Source: Halocaridina rubra
Taxonomy: Eukaryota; Arthropoda; Malacostraca; Decapoda; Atyidae
Assembly (NCBI GenBank): GCA_037179515.1
Contig: JAXCGZ010019171.1
Location: 37,501-87,699, forward strand
Length of the DNA: 50,199 bases
Direction: 5' to 3'
Position numbers and translations under genes: made by a program. Shown here in pieces: positions 12,329 through 24,259 of this stretch (the stretch's first letter is position 1; the number at the start of each line of letters is the position of its first letter). A model generated the notes under the pieces. That model was given only the letters and a program-made list of their open reading frames with translations, was not told the DNA's origin and did no database searches.

Positions 12329-12594
12329 ATTATTGTCTGGGAGGTAGATAAAATTATTGTCCAGTATAGGCATCCAACCATGAAAGATGTGAGTAATGGC
12401 ACACTTACCTTTTTAAGTTTATTAAGTCTTGTCTATTATAGTATGCTTTTCTTTTTGTCATTGTATAGCTTTGCCACAACCCTCTTGCAACTAGAGTGGG
12501 TTACCTGAAAGGCCAAAGTGTCTTTCACGTGCTCATTTGAGAAGTATGATTATGTTTTCATGCTGTCGTCATTTTAAGCACTGTTTTGTCATAA

Positions 12595-12755
12595 TTAGCC
12601 CCCCTTTTAATGAGGATGGAAACAAGACATGTTATATCTTGGGAGATTAAGGCTTGATTCCCTTCCTAATGCTCAGCGGCAGGATCAAACCCACATTAGT
12701 GAGACTTGTCGCTTCCTGACTCTCATGCTCCATCTCCGAGCTACCGCTCACACTG
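12595..12755 (-). mobile_element. SINE family B, reverse, degenerate
   Basis: The reverse complement of the family B body is seen: AATGAGGATGGA, then GATTAAGGCTTGATTCCCTT, then GGCAGGATCAAACCC. It is diverged from the other copies. Confidence 0.5.
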
Positions 12756-14144
12756 TCATAATTTTAAGTCTTCAGAATAGTATCCTTGAAGAACCAATGC
12801 CTAAACACTGTTTGGCTATGAAATAATAATAAGTTACTTTTTTACAAGTCCCTGTGGGATCCGGTTTTCAGTACTGTCTAGGTTAATAGGTTGCTGCTCT
12901 ATTCTTAGGTTGCAGTATACTGTGTCCTCCTTAAGCTGTATTCCTCGGAAAATGCTGTGGCTTCACACTGACTGCATCAAGCAGCTTATGGAATTCCATA
13001 CTTATGATAGGAGGGGTTGAGTGGTTGGCGTATTGTTTTATTTATGGTTGATTTCTCTTAGATGGTATTCTATTGAGTCCAGAGTTAACAGTTTATACAT
13101 GGTAAAGTAAATGCACTTACACCAATTTTATGATACTTATAAATTCACTGAGCAAATGCAACCACCATCTATATACACTGTACACATAGGTCCATAGCTA
13201 TGGGCTCCCTTATGGTGTAGCTACGACATAATATATATTATTAACCGTTTATGATACTCAGCGTATACATACAAAAGCTTATCTGTCATAAAATCAAGAT
13301 AACAATTATTCTGTGGCCTCCGTCTTTTTCACTTGCAGATACATTGGTTTTGGTGATAAGTCCTAGAAATTTTCCTGAGAGTAGCAGTATATTTCATAGC
13401 ACTGTTTGCTTTAAGTATGGTTGTTACTATTTTCTTTATGGATTGATTCCACTTCAGATTTTAAATTGGTTTATTGTTTCATTGTCATATTTTCTGATAA
13501 AAGAAATATGTATAGATTTACGAAGCATAGGGCTAAGAATATACACCTCTGTCTGATTGTTATAACAATTGGTCCTCGACTTTCTTAATAGGGTAATAAT
13601 AGTGTTGACTATCATACTAAAGAATGATGGGTGCTTGAGACACATTTTTAGTGAACTTCAGTCCGATCCTGTTTTTGTGTTGCTTTAGAGTTTTCTGTAC
13701 TTCAGTAGCAAAATAGTCTTTTGCTGTATGCTGCATATTCCATTGTCACTCCCTGGTAAATACTCTTTCCCTCTCTTGGTTATAAAGTTTTCTGGATTAT
13801 AAGGTAATAGTAGTCTCACTCTTTCATCCTTGGTGGTCATAGTTTTCCTCCATTTGTCTTTTTGGACCTTACTGCATTATGAGATATTTTTAGGAGGATG
13901 GATATTCTGACTCTTCAAGACGTAGCAAGTTTTTATGCTTGCAGATTTTCTTGCTGTGACCGAAGATGATATTAGAGAAAACTGGCCAGAAACATCGACC
14001 CCACTTGAAAGTGGGAAAAGATGTAGACGAAGAAGAAGAATAACTGGCTCTGCATTTGTGGTTGTCTTGGTATTGAAAAATCATTATGAGTATTCATCGC
14101 TTTCGCTGTAATGTATAGTATGACACATCAGCTGGTACGCAAGA

Positions 14145-14480
14145 AAGTTGTTGTTGTTCCCTAAAGCTTAAATGGCCAAGATTTCTTAAGGAAGGCCATT
14201 GCCAATCCCAGATTAACTGTCAGGGAGTGTGCGTTGTGATATTGGCGCATGTGGTTGTAAGTATTACAGTCTTTGATAATATGTTTGTATGAGGTGATGT
14301 GTTACAACTTGGACAGGCATTATTGACACACTCATCTAGCCTTTTCAGAAGGTCTTGGGTGTTCTCTCGTTGCCGATTGGCCAGATAAAATATATGTTAG
14401 TGAATACTATGAAATTCTTTCATTGCTCTGTGTTCATGAGCAACCTATACCTTTTTGAGTCTGGATATGGTATCATGTTC
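14145..14480 (-). mobile_element. probable 3' end of a non-LTR retrotransposon (LINE), degraded
   Basis: On the minus strand, after frame changes, the translation contains ANRQRENTQDLLKRLDEC and ACPSC followed by a His/Cys-spaced segment. It ends in GGAACAACAACAAC at 14145-14160, resembling a short CAA-type 3' tail. The Cys-X2-Cys motif near the end of the ORF is typical of LINE C-termini. The frame is broken, so this is an old fossil. Reading is tentative. Confidence 0.4.
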
Positions 14481-16140
14481 AAAAATTAAGTTTTTAAATG
14501 TCATAATTTGTGAAGTATGGTATTTCATATCAAATATTTTTTCTCTTCATTTGCTTCCTTTTATTAGCTTTTTGTCCTTTATTTTAATTCTGTTAATTTT
14601 GTTGTTGCTCCACATATAGTAATAAGGTTTGGTTCTTTGTATAGGTAGCATTTTGATCTGTTCACTTTTGTTGCCTTTAGGGCTATGAGGTAATAGATAT
14701 GTTCCCAATGTTAGTTTTAATTCGTATGCTGTAGAGAAAACAGTGTTTTACTTTTGTAACTAGAGCCTTTGTTATATTATGTGTTGGTTCTAATTAAAAG
14801 ATACAATATCTGTTTTATAATGATATTTGCCATTTACGCACTGTTAGCGCCTTGCTCGGTTGTCACAGTGTGAAAATATAAATTATTCTTGAAAAAATAA
14901 ATCAGTTTCAGAATAGAGAAGAATGTGAAAATCATTGTCCTGATTTATACTGGAATTATAGTCAAGAAATATGTGAAGAATTTTCTTTGCTGTTGTTGTT
15001 GTTTGCCAAGCTTTCTTGCTGAACAACCCAAAGTCTCTATTTGCAACTTTTTAAACCTGTTTAAAACCAGTTTTCAGTGTATTTTAGAAATTTGAATTTT
15101 ACACATTAGTCTTTTGTAAGATATTTTTGCATTCATACGATAAATATTTTCCAGTATTCTTTGATCTTAAAGCTTGACAATAGATTTTTATCTGTTCGTA
15201 AATTTGTTTGATGATTGTTCAAAAGCATTTGACCGCTCTTATATCAGACTTTTGTTTCCATAGTTACTTCCATTCCCAGATGGGCTGTTCAGCCATTCAT
15301 TGGGATCAGTCGTCTTCTCCATTCTCTTCTATCCTCGAAAACTCTTCCTTTCTTAATTCTTCTATTGTTCAAAAGTCATGCTTTTCAAGATCTCCTCGAC
15401 TTTGTTTGACCAATCTTTTCAAGGTTTACCTTTAGTTTGCCTTCCATTTGGCTTACAGTTCCATCTCCTCTTGGCAGACATTTATCTCATGATAAATACA
15501 ACAGAGATGTGATATTTCATTCAGACGATCAGAAACCGCCTTTTCTTTTTTCTCATGTGGTTCATTGTGAAGCATTGCAATTTTATCTCCCATCATATAG
15601 CATCTGCTTCTTTTTTAAATAGAGGTTTAGTTGATCCAATTACCTCCATTCTCACCATTAATATTTGGTTTTGATAAGGTTTACCACAAGGCAACTAGAG
15701 AATATGAAGTTATCCCTCTTGTATCCTATAGTACCCAGAGTTGTGGTCGATGTTTAGAGTTTTTTGTAGTATACTTGCCACTTTGTACATCTTTAATATT
15801 TGCTCGGTTTCCTTGATTCAAGGCAAGAAATTTTCATTTGACTAGTGAACTCTGTTCAGAGTTTTTTTTTAGCTTTTCGGTCTTTACATTTTCATATATA
15901 TTTGGTCATTTACCTGGATGCCTTCATTAAAGATAAGGATTCTCACCCTTAGAGACTTCTAATCCACTAATTCCTCATCCTAAGTGTATGTCTAAAGGGA
16001 TTAACAACAGTTCTTATTTTTATTTGCTTAGAGTTTCTTGGTTACTGTGTATGTCATCACATTTATAATTTCACAGATATTATATGTCAAGAAAAGAAGG
16101 TATCTCCACACTGTTAATCTGCGGTCAGTCGACATATGTA

Positions 16141-16406
16141 CAGGGGGTCCTCGGTTTACGATATCCTCGAGTTACGATGTTTCTTATTACAATGCATCTC
16201 CCATAAATTATTTTGCTTCTCTTTTGATAAGGAAAGCCATTACAGTGGAAGTGAAATTAGAGATAGTTGAATCATGGAAAAGGAAGAAACTTCACAACTA
16301 CATTAACATAGGTGCTCATTTAGGTGTGTTCCAACTTACACTGAAATTCAGGTTAGATCACGTTTCAGGAAGGGAACTCTGCCTTAAGTCGAGGACCCCA
16401 CACTGG
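16141..16406 (+). mobile_element. Tigger/pogo-like DNA transposon remnant (deleted, carries N-terminal transposase fragment)
   Basis: Terminal inverted repeats: the left end CAGGGGGTCCTCGGTTTACG matches the right end GTCGAGGACCCCACACTG read in reverse, with TA on both outer sides (16139-16140 and 16407-16408). Inside, on the + strand, a frame reads KAITVEVKLEIVESWKRKK, which matches the start of the psq/CENP-B-type helix-turn-helix of pogo-superfamily transposases. The catalytic DDE domain is absent, so the copy cannot be autonomous. Confidence 0.7.
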
Positions 16407-17186
16407 TAATCCAAAATACCTTTGAACGTTTGTGCCTGACAATCTTATTCTTGGTATTTTAAATTTGGACTGTTTGATCAAAATACTTCTTTAACTTTGG
16501 ACAGTTTGATCATAATAATAATATTAGTGTTTTTGGACATTATTTCTTTCTTTAATGCATAATTTGCCTAAGTTTGTGTCACTGAATTTGACTATATGGA
16601 ATTAAAGATTAACTTACTTTTCATGATGCAGGCAAAAATATTCGAGTCCTCATGATACCTGTCTCAGCCACATTTTAAAGAGTTTTGCCCTCATCTGCTC
16701 TATTTCCACATATGTGGCTTATGGGTCATAGTTACTCCTGCATTTGGAGATATACTTTGAGGATTATTCATTCTGTTGTCTTTTTCCACTCTTGGCTTCA
16801 TTGTCCTGTTGTTGCTCTATAAGCTCACTCATGTATTCTGGTGCTGTGGTACTTTTTGCATGTCCTAGGTCACTTACTTTGCTCATAGTCTGTACTTAAT
16901 ACTTTTGCATATGGAGCCAACATTGACTTATTTTATGACGTCTGTAGGTCTTTAGGAGGCATTGTAGTCTTCCCAGGAATTAATTTATCTACTCACCTCC
17001 TGAACTCAAAGCCAAGATAACGTGCTCTTAATACCTGTTTCTGATTTTTCTATAAGGGGTTTTATGTAGAGCAGATAACTTTCTTGTACATAGTCATGTT
17101 TTGAATTGCTCTCTGGTGACTTCTTCCTATTGACTGTTACTTAAGATGCCAACATCACTGGGTTCTTTCTATCCAGCAATTTGGTG

Positions 17187-17356
17187 GGCTTCGGTAGTTC
17201 AGTGGAAGAGCTTCGGAGTAATGAAGTGACCACTGCTGGTTAGAGCCCACTGTGGGGGTTAGGTAGGGCGTTTATTCCCAATCTCATATTCTCCAACATG
17301 TCTGTGTCTATCCCCATTTGAATGGGGACTACTTGTGACACTTAAAACCGTACTAC
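17187..17356 (+). mobile_element. SINE family B, old copy
   Basis: Head GGTAGTTCAGTGGAAGAGC, degenerate B box GGTTAGAGCCC, then CCCCATTTGAATGGGGAC and a GTGACACTTAAAAC end. Confidence 0.65.
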
Positions 17357-17399
17357 TTTATTAGTTTTACTATCATAACATTCACACCTTACTGTGCGG

Positions 17400-17785
17400 T
17401 TCCCTAACAGTACCAGTTACTCCTTCCCTAACTTTTATATGAGCTGCTGTTCCTTTTCTTTCATGTTATAATATATCTGCTTCTTCCCATCTACCTCCAG
17501 ACTCTGGAACTCTCTTCCTCCATCTATTTTTCTTAATTCTGATAACCAATCTTCCCTCAAAAGCGGATCTATCGTCATCTGAGGACCTAATCCTACCATA
17601 TCTCTAGGTCTTCAGTACTTCGGCTATTCTTGTAGCCTGTCCTTTTCATATTGTGTATCATTCCCATATTTCTGCCTTGCCCTCAAACTTTGCTTTTTCT
17701 TTGTCCTAATGTTTACCTGATGCCCGGGCCAGATGAGAACAGCTTTCTTGCCTGTCCAGGAGGTACACTCATAAAAAAAAGTAAA
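17400..17785 (+). mobile_element. dispersed repeat family D (long subtype)
   Basis: Contains GACCTAATCCTACCATATCT, CTGCCTTGCCCTCAA, then GATGCCCGGGCCAGATGAGA and ends near GTACACTCATAAAAAAAAG. It is the same layout as 24260-24685 and 30745-30930 and, reversed, 34825-35000. Confidence 0.6.
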
Positions 17786-18204
17786 TTAATTCCTAGGGTC
17801 TGGCTTTTCTTCCATATTGATTTATTCCCTGTGGAAATGGGATAAACATACTTAGTCAGGTCTTACATACACTTTCAGTAGTCTTTTTTTCTAGTTAAAA
17901 AACTAGCACCCCTTTCAGTGACTTGCATAATGATTGCTGCATATCCCATTTTTGAGACCACCCATATTTTCAATTATTCATTGCAAACCTGGTTGGGAAC
18001 TCTGAATTTTATTTTTTGAAAACAAAAATTTACCTCTGTAGTAATAAAGTTGAAAAAGAATCCATTGAAATCCATCAGAGAGTGCAGGAATAGATACATT
18101 TCACCAAATATCCACATTTTTTTTTTTCATGGACAATCCTTTCCCCATTCCGGAGCATCCTCTCTCCTTGTTGAAGCCTGATATCTACATTTCTATGCAA
18201 GAGC

Positions 18205-18355
18205 CATGATCCTCTTAATAAGGGGGTGACTGAGCCATAACACAAAACTTTACTCTGCAGGCAGGAGGAAAATACAAAGGAGGGGATTCCCAGTCCCCTC
18301 ACTCTGCCCCTTTTAATCAACTTTTATGACATGCTGGTGAAGAAGGAGGAGGTAT
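18205..18355 (-). mobile_element. dispersed repeat family E, reverse copy
   Basis: The reverse strand carries the E core: Tyr-rich start near GGGGACTGGGAATCCCCTC and the 3' end GGCTCAGTCACCCCC. It pairs head-to-head with the + copy at 18630-18838. Confidence 0.6.
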
Positions 18356-18446
18356 ATTTGCCCCTTCTCATTTGGAAAGTCTACCATCAGATTTACATTT
18401 AACTATGAAGAAATATATTTTTTTGTGTATATTGTCCTGGTATATA

Positions 18447-18617
18447 GGGACTGCTGTAGCATATATGGTATAGTGCTCGACTCAGGAGGTGACGGACCCG
18501 CTTTGGAGCCCACACTGGGGCAATAGGAAGAGCAGTCAGTCTTTATTCCCCAGCTTCAGTGTGTTAGTGTTCGTCCCCATATGGAGACTAATGGTGACAC
18601 ATAAAATGTAAAATAAA
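18447..18617 (+). mobile_element. SINE family B copy between two inverted family E copies
   Basis: ATAGTGCTCGACTCAGGAGG head, B-box-like TTTGGAGCCC, family B body and GTGACACATAAAATG end with an A-rich tail (AAATAAAAATAAAAA). Confidence 0.7.
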
Positions 18618-18629
18618 AATAAAAATACT

Positions 18630-18838
18630 TTACTGAGCCTCACCGTATTCCCTGTGTGTCGTAAAAGGCGACTAAAAGTGGACGGGGTGGGGGGACTAGG
18701 AATCCCCCCCTTGTACCAACCTCCTGTGAGACGTCAAAGAAGAGGGGGAGTAGAGGGGAGAATAACTTCTCCCCAAACTGTTTTCCTTTTTTGATGTCGG
18801 CTACCCCCCAATTAAAGGGGGAAACAGCCAAGGTATAT
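18630..18838 (+). mobile_element. dispersed repeat family E, forward copy
   Basis: CCCTGTGTGTCGTAAAAGGC, GGGGTGGGGGGACTAGGAAT, then TTCTCCCC and GTCGGCTACCCCCC, ending AACAGCCAAGGTATATGTAT. A closely similar 3' half occurs at 24800-24903. Confidence 0.65.
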
Positions 18839-19087
18839 GTATATACTGCAGTTTGCTCCTATATATGCTGAGATATGCCCATCAGACTGGGGTGTTTAAT
18901 AGGAACTGTATTAATATGAACATAGCAGCTGCACTTTCTAAAGTTGGGAATACAGTTTGCAAAACACATTATGTTGATAATACCTTTGCACATTTTCATC
19001 TTTATGGTAATGTAGGTAATGTTTTTTATGCTTTTATTGAATTTTCAAATATGTGACTTATGTATTTCATATTCTGTTTACTTGCAG

Positions 19088-19271
19088 ACTGGAGATGTGA
19101 ATTTAGAAAATGTCACCCATGAAGAAGCCGTTGCTTGCCTCAAATCCACCAACGATCGGGTGGTACTTGTCCTTGGTAAGGTGGTTGCTCCACATTCAAA
19201 TGCTTCGGACTTGGACCCTCCTCCCCTTCAGACCACTCAGACCCACCACCGGGACCACTCACCTCCACCCC
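19088..19271 (+). CDS. dlg1: discs large, exon 5: end of PDZ2 and start of linker
   Basis: CTTGCAG| acceptor and |GTGAGT donor at 19272; 184 bases, phase 0 to 1. It opens TGDVNLENVTHEEAVACLKS, the alpha-B helix of Dlg PDZ2 with the class I His at about residue 383. VVLVLGK then closes the domain. From about residue 404 the sequence becomes a Pro/His/Thr-rich linker (LDPPPLQTTQ, HHRDHSPPP). Such low-complexity linkers between PDZ2 and PDZ3 are variable in Dlg proteins and often alternatively spliced. The reading frame beyond 19271 would end at a stop near 19297. Confidence 0.94.
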
Positions 19272-20021
19272 GTGAGTCATTAGACCGTATTGGTTGATAT
19301 TTGTATATTGTTTATTCACTTTACAAGAAACCTTAACAAGGTTTAAAAATTTTTATATTACAAAAATGGCTTATATAGTATGTTGCGTAGTACATAAACT
19401 TAAAAGTTCTAGATTCCTTTTTCAAGACCCCTTTGTGATGCAATAATAGGTCAGATTTTCATTTACCATATTATTGTAGTGCATTTCATGCAAAGATTAG
19501 TCTTTAACCTCATTTTTTTTACCAGCTTGATACTATATCCAAATACAATATAATTAGGGGATATATAAAATTTTTTTTTCATTTGGTGTTGATCTTAATT
19601 TCTCCTTGAATGTGTTGTGATGTCTAAAGAAATTAATGGCGATACATTATCTCTGTATCATAGTGAATTGCGTCATTCAGATTTGAAAGTGACGATGCAG
19701 AGCATTTTGTTATTTTGTACCAGTAAATTGCACTCTAAAGTACATCATAAGTATTTACTTAGTAACTGTTTTTGAAGATTTTTAGAATTTATATTTAATT
19801 TTTTAAGATTTCTTGAATAAAAAATAAAACAAGTGAGTTTTCATTGTGACCAGTTCTACTAGAAGTGAACACATAGATTGGAGCAGTTTTACACTTAAAA
19901 CGACACATAATGATAATAATAGCAGTACTCCTTTGACTGGAATATTGCTCATTGATGGGGTTAATTTTTCTTTTAAATTCCTCTTTTAACTACTGGATGT
20001 TTTCTTTTCTGGCCAATTTGT

Positions 20022-20475
20022 GTCTTGGTGTTTGTGTGCTTTAAACTTTCTCTCCTAGAGTGGTTTCGTTTATACCTGTTTTTTCATGGTTGTCCTTCCT
20101 CTTTTAGAGGGGACTGCAGTATCTTAATAATTAGAGCGCTCGACTATGGAAGTGACACACCAGAGTTCATGCCCTCTGCCTGGCATCAGGAATTACATCC
20201 AGCTTTAATTCCCCAATTTGTGTCTTGTGTGTTTGCTTGCTTTAAACTTTCTCTCCTAGAGTGGTTTCGTTTATACCTGTCTTTTAATGGTTGTCCTTCC
20301 TCTTTTAGAGGGGACTGCATTATCTTAATGATTAGAGCGCTCGACTTTGGAAGTGACATACCAGAGTTCATACCCTCTGCCTGGCATCAGGAATTACATC
20401 CAGCTTTAATTCCCCAGCTCCAAGTTTTATTTCTACCTCCATTCAATTTGGAATTAATAGTCACATAAAACATCA
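20022..20475 (+). repeat. about 197-bp direct tandem duplication carrying SINE family B
   Basis: The segment starting TTTGTGTGCTTTAAACTTTC and including a family B head and body (TTAGAGCGCTCGACTATGGA; GGAATTACATCCAGCTTTAA) is present twice, about 20022-20218 and 20219-20415, with few differences. Only the second copy continues into the complete family B 3' end. It arose by tandem duplication after SINE insertion, not by two insertions. Confidence 0.85.
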
Positions 20476-20534
20476 AGTAATCTTTCTATTGTAGGGTGGT
20501 ATTCATTAGTACTTCTTTTACTTGGTGTGAATGA

Positions 20535-20667
20535 TTTTGGTTTTGGCAAGTGTGACCATTACCCTGAGTGCATGCTTTTTCTAACCACAGACTGTGGCGG
20601 GCTGCAAACCTTCAGTCTGGCAAATCAAATCACAAGCTTTAACACTCTGCCACGGTGGCCAATTCGG
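20535..20667 (-). mobile_element. SINE family A-like, degenerate reverse copy
   Basis: The reverse complement of the family A middle is recognisable: ACCCTGAGTGCATGC, CAGACTGTGGCGGG, and the tRNA-like head CACTCTGCCACGGTGGCC. It lacks the usual 3' end. Confidence 0.55.
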
Positions 20668-20825
20668 AAATATTAATTAACGATCTTGAAAAAGAATCAT
20701 TATGTAACGCTTTGAACGAAATTTATTATGTGATGAAAAAGTATTAAATCTGGTACATGTGGTACAATTGACCTTGTTATTTATAGTCGTAATAATTAAT
20801 TTAAATTACTCCTTTTTACCTCCAG

Positions 20826-20916
20826 CTTCGCCACCACCTTCGCACGGTGACTCAACTACAGTTCACAATGATCTGCTAAGAGAAGTGCAGCCCACCCCAG
20901 ATGATCATGTGTCGAG
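20826..20916 (+). CDS. dlg1: discs large, exon 6: PDZ2-PDZ3 linker
   Basis: Acceptor TTTTTACCTCCAG|; entering phase 1, it reads PSPPPSHGDSTTVHNDLLREVQPTPDDHVSR in continuation of exon 5. The frame meets a stop about 10 bases past the predicted end, so a splice must occur here. The best donor is GAG|GCAAGT at 20916/20917 (GC-AG class, leaving phase 2). A weak GT donor at 20921 (GCAA|GTACCC) is the alternative. The Pro/Ser-rich composition and a charged C-terminal part fit the Dlg linker that precedes the PDZ3 lead sequence. No PDZ3 exon was found downstream, so the gene continues beyond the window. Confidence 0.82.
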
Positions 20917-20922
20917 GCAAGT
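20914..20922 (+). other. probable non-canonical GC 5' splice site
   Basis: GAG|GCAAGT matches the strong consensus of GC-AG introns (AG|GCAAGT), in which the +2 C is compensated by near-perfect pairing with U1 elsewhere. Confidence 0.6.
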
Positions 20923-21143
20923 ACCCTAATTTGTTTTGCATCTTGTTAAGATGAGTAACCCCTAGAACCCTCTTGTAAAGTGGGATAACCCCATAAATTG
21001 CCACGTTAGGTTAGCTAAGTTTAGGTTATGTGACATGCCTTGTAAATTTGAATAAACTTAGAACACTCTGTGGTTACTCTTCTTTACATGATTAATTTGT
21101 TTTTTCTGGAAGGAATGGATCTTTGTACATGCCTTTTTATATA

Positions 21144-21779
<636 letters not shown>

Positions 21780-22439
21780 ACTTTCTCTGCCATCGTGTAC
21801 CTGAGAACAGCAGGCAGGACGAAAGGAGATTATATAAAACTTGGCTGCTTTATATGTTCAGTTTTTGGATTGTTCGCCTCACTAGTTCCTATTGGAAATA
21901 GCACCAATTTTACTAGTGAAAAAAATTTATCTTCTAGAAATATACTTGTTTTTTATGCACCTGTCTCTGTCCACCCCATTTGAATGGGGCTAAAATTGAC
22001 ATATATACAGGCAAACAATGTGTTAAGCTAAAGGTAGCCGAAGAAGCTACTGGTGGGATCAAGTTGATTAGGATTTTGACCTCATCACCCATGAGGTGAA
22101 GTAAGAAAATTGAAAGCTGTGCATGAGCGCTTTTTCTAATTTTTTATTTTGATAATTCATAGTACAGTGTATTTATTCTGCAAGTATCATGTCATTATTT
22201 GTCAGGATGAATCTTCGGATCGCTATTTCTTTTTATTTTCCTGTCTTTATATGAAATATCTTATACTGGATATGATCGGGTGATATAATGTATTTTCATC
22301 TCCCATGGGGTCTTTGATGTGTACTCTCTTCTTGCTTATGTTCCTATGATTGAACCTCTTGACGTGTGTTTACATTTAAGTAGCTTTAAACTGAAGCAAA
22401 TGTGATGATGATAATAATGTTTATATTAATAATAATACA

Positions 22440-22500
22440 GAAGCTCCACTACTTACGAACAAGCAAGTTACGAACATTCACAGATATGAACAAACCTTAC
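22440..22500 (+). mobile_element. solo end of a Tigger-like element (fragment)
   Basis: CAGAAGCTCCACTACTTACG followed by AACAAGCAAGTTACGAAC resembles the ends of pogo-group elements. No opposite end was seen. Confidence 0.3.
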
Positions 22501-23544
22501 CTATGTGTTAATGTATGTATCACTGTCTTGTTCTGTATTATTATATTACAGTCTTATTACTGAATTAATATGCATTCTTACTGCATACTATATGTTTTAT
22601 GTTGTAGTTAAGTGTCTTTAGCATAAGTACCGTACAATACTGCATATGTATGTACTGTACAGTAGTTTCTTTACTTAAACACAACTTAGGAGTGTGTGTA
22701 GTAATAATAATAATAATAATAATAAAATAATAATGATATTGGAAATAATGATAATAATTATAATTATATTTGAATGAGTCATGATCAAACATTTCTTTAA
22801 TTTATGAATAGTCTACATGTCATTTTTTGGAGGGAAGTGGTTCTTATGTCTTCTTATCTAGCTATTTGTCAGGGTTCTATGCATCTTAAAGGTTAAAGCG
22901 AATAACCAGTTTTCTTTTAAAAAGTTAAATTTCTTCCTGTTTTCCAAATGAGGGGTTCCTGAAAGATCAGGGCTTCATTGCTTGTTGAGAATATTTAAAC
23001 AGAGAGTGATAGGGCTAGCTTCATGAATGGAATATTGTAAATGTTGTCTAAGGACTGTAACGGATCAATATAATTCTAGACTCACAAGTTCATATTTATA
23101 AAGAAGTTTAGTTTTATACATACATGAGAGTGGTGTAGAAGTTCGTAATTATTATTAGAAATTAATATGATGTCCAGTATATAGGGACTGGTTACATTAG
23201 AATAGATAATTGTAACGGTTTCCTAAATAGGGTACTCGCTTGTGTAATTGTAAATTTATCAAGTAGATTGGCTCTTTAACTTGAATCAGAATGTTTAATC
23301 TGTTTGTAAATTTTTGCTGCTTTTTCCACTACTATGATACATAGGTCAAAACTTCGGAGATTTTTTATTAAAACGTACAAGTACACAGCTTTTATATGTA
23401 ACAATGAAATTATATTATCATGCTTGAATGAGATACTGATCAGAGTTGTTGATCTCATTATCTCATAGTGAAGGCAGTCATGCCTTCGTACATTTTATGG
23501 ATTGACTCTTACTATTTTTTATACAATAATGATGATGTATCATA

Positions 23545-23712
23545 GGGCGCTGCGGTAGCTTAGTTAAAGAGCACATGTATCGGGAAGCGACAACGTAGGT
23601 TCAAGCCCACCGTGAGATGTTAGAAAGGGCTTGCAGCCTTAATCTCCTAACACCAAACTGTCTGTGTCCACCCCTATTTGAATGGGGATTGACTGTTGCA
23701 CATAAAACACAC
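23545..23712 (+). mobile_element. SINE family B, best preserved pol III boxes
   Basis: A box TAGCTTAGTTAAAG and a consensus-like B box GGTTCAAGCCC, then CCACCCCTATTTGAATGGGG and a GCACATAAAACAC end. Confidence 0.75.
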
Positions 23713-24259
23713 CGAGGAACTTAATAGTGTATACTCTTTTCAAATAGGTAAATAAATCATATTTTCTTGAGATAGGACTTGTCTAAGATTTATATTTTGC
23801 GCTTTGTGTTTTGGCTAGTTGTTTTGAAATAATTGCTTTTCTTATAAACTTTACTGTACATGTGCAATGTTGTTGATGATGGTATTGTATGCTATTGCTC
23901 AATGATACAGATATTGCTGTAAAACAGGGATGATATTTTACAGGAGATGCCATATTGCAGCCTTAGATAAAATAAAATTTGCACTAACAGCAGATTTCAC
24001 GTTTACTTTTAGTCGTAACACTTATATCTAAGCAGATATTGCGCTTGATTCCCACCGAAAAGATCTTGAGTTCCATTCTCAAGGGTGCCTCATTTTACCT
24101 GGAACCACTTGGCAAATGTTGTGTGATAGCGCCACTTGACACGACAAGATCACAACATTTGATTTGGAGGATCTGTTCCAGAATAATATAATCTCAAATT
24201 TATCCTTCAATAAGGGTTGTAGAAAAATTAATGATATAAGCTTTTGATTTATACCTTCA

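Larger units (their letters stand above)
10663..19087 (+). other. intron 4 of dlg (8.4 kb)
   Basis: GTAAGT donor to CTTGCAG acceptor, phase 0, splitting PDZ2. It contains family B, D and E repeats, a probable LINE 3' end and a Tigger-like remnant, listed separately. Nothing supportable was seen in 10663-11500, 11780-12150, 12760-14140, 14490-16130, 16410-17185 or 18840-19085. Confidence 0.85.
19272..20825 (+). other. intron 5 of dlg
   Basis: GTGAGT donor to TTTTTACCTCCAG acceptor, phase 1. It contains a recent direct duplication around two SINE copies and an old family A fragment; 19300-20010 has no recognisable feature. Confidence 0.8.

Noticed and set aside
15208..15816. Three consecutive 61-75 residue ORFs on the + strand
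   Set aside because: No family resemblance, no consistent frame or splice sites; similar lengths are expected by chance in this intron.
20917..20929. Exon 6 as terminal exon ending in QVP-stop (truncated PDZ1-PDZ2 isoform)
   Set aside because: Possible in principle, but no polyadenylation signal follows nearby and a consensus GC donor sits exactly there; kept only as an alternative.
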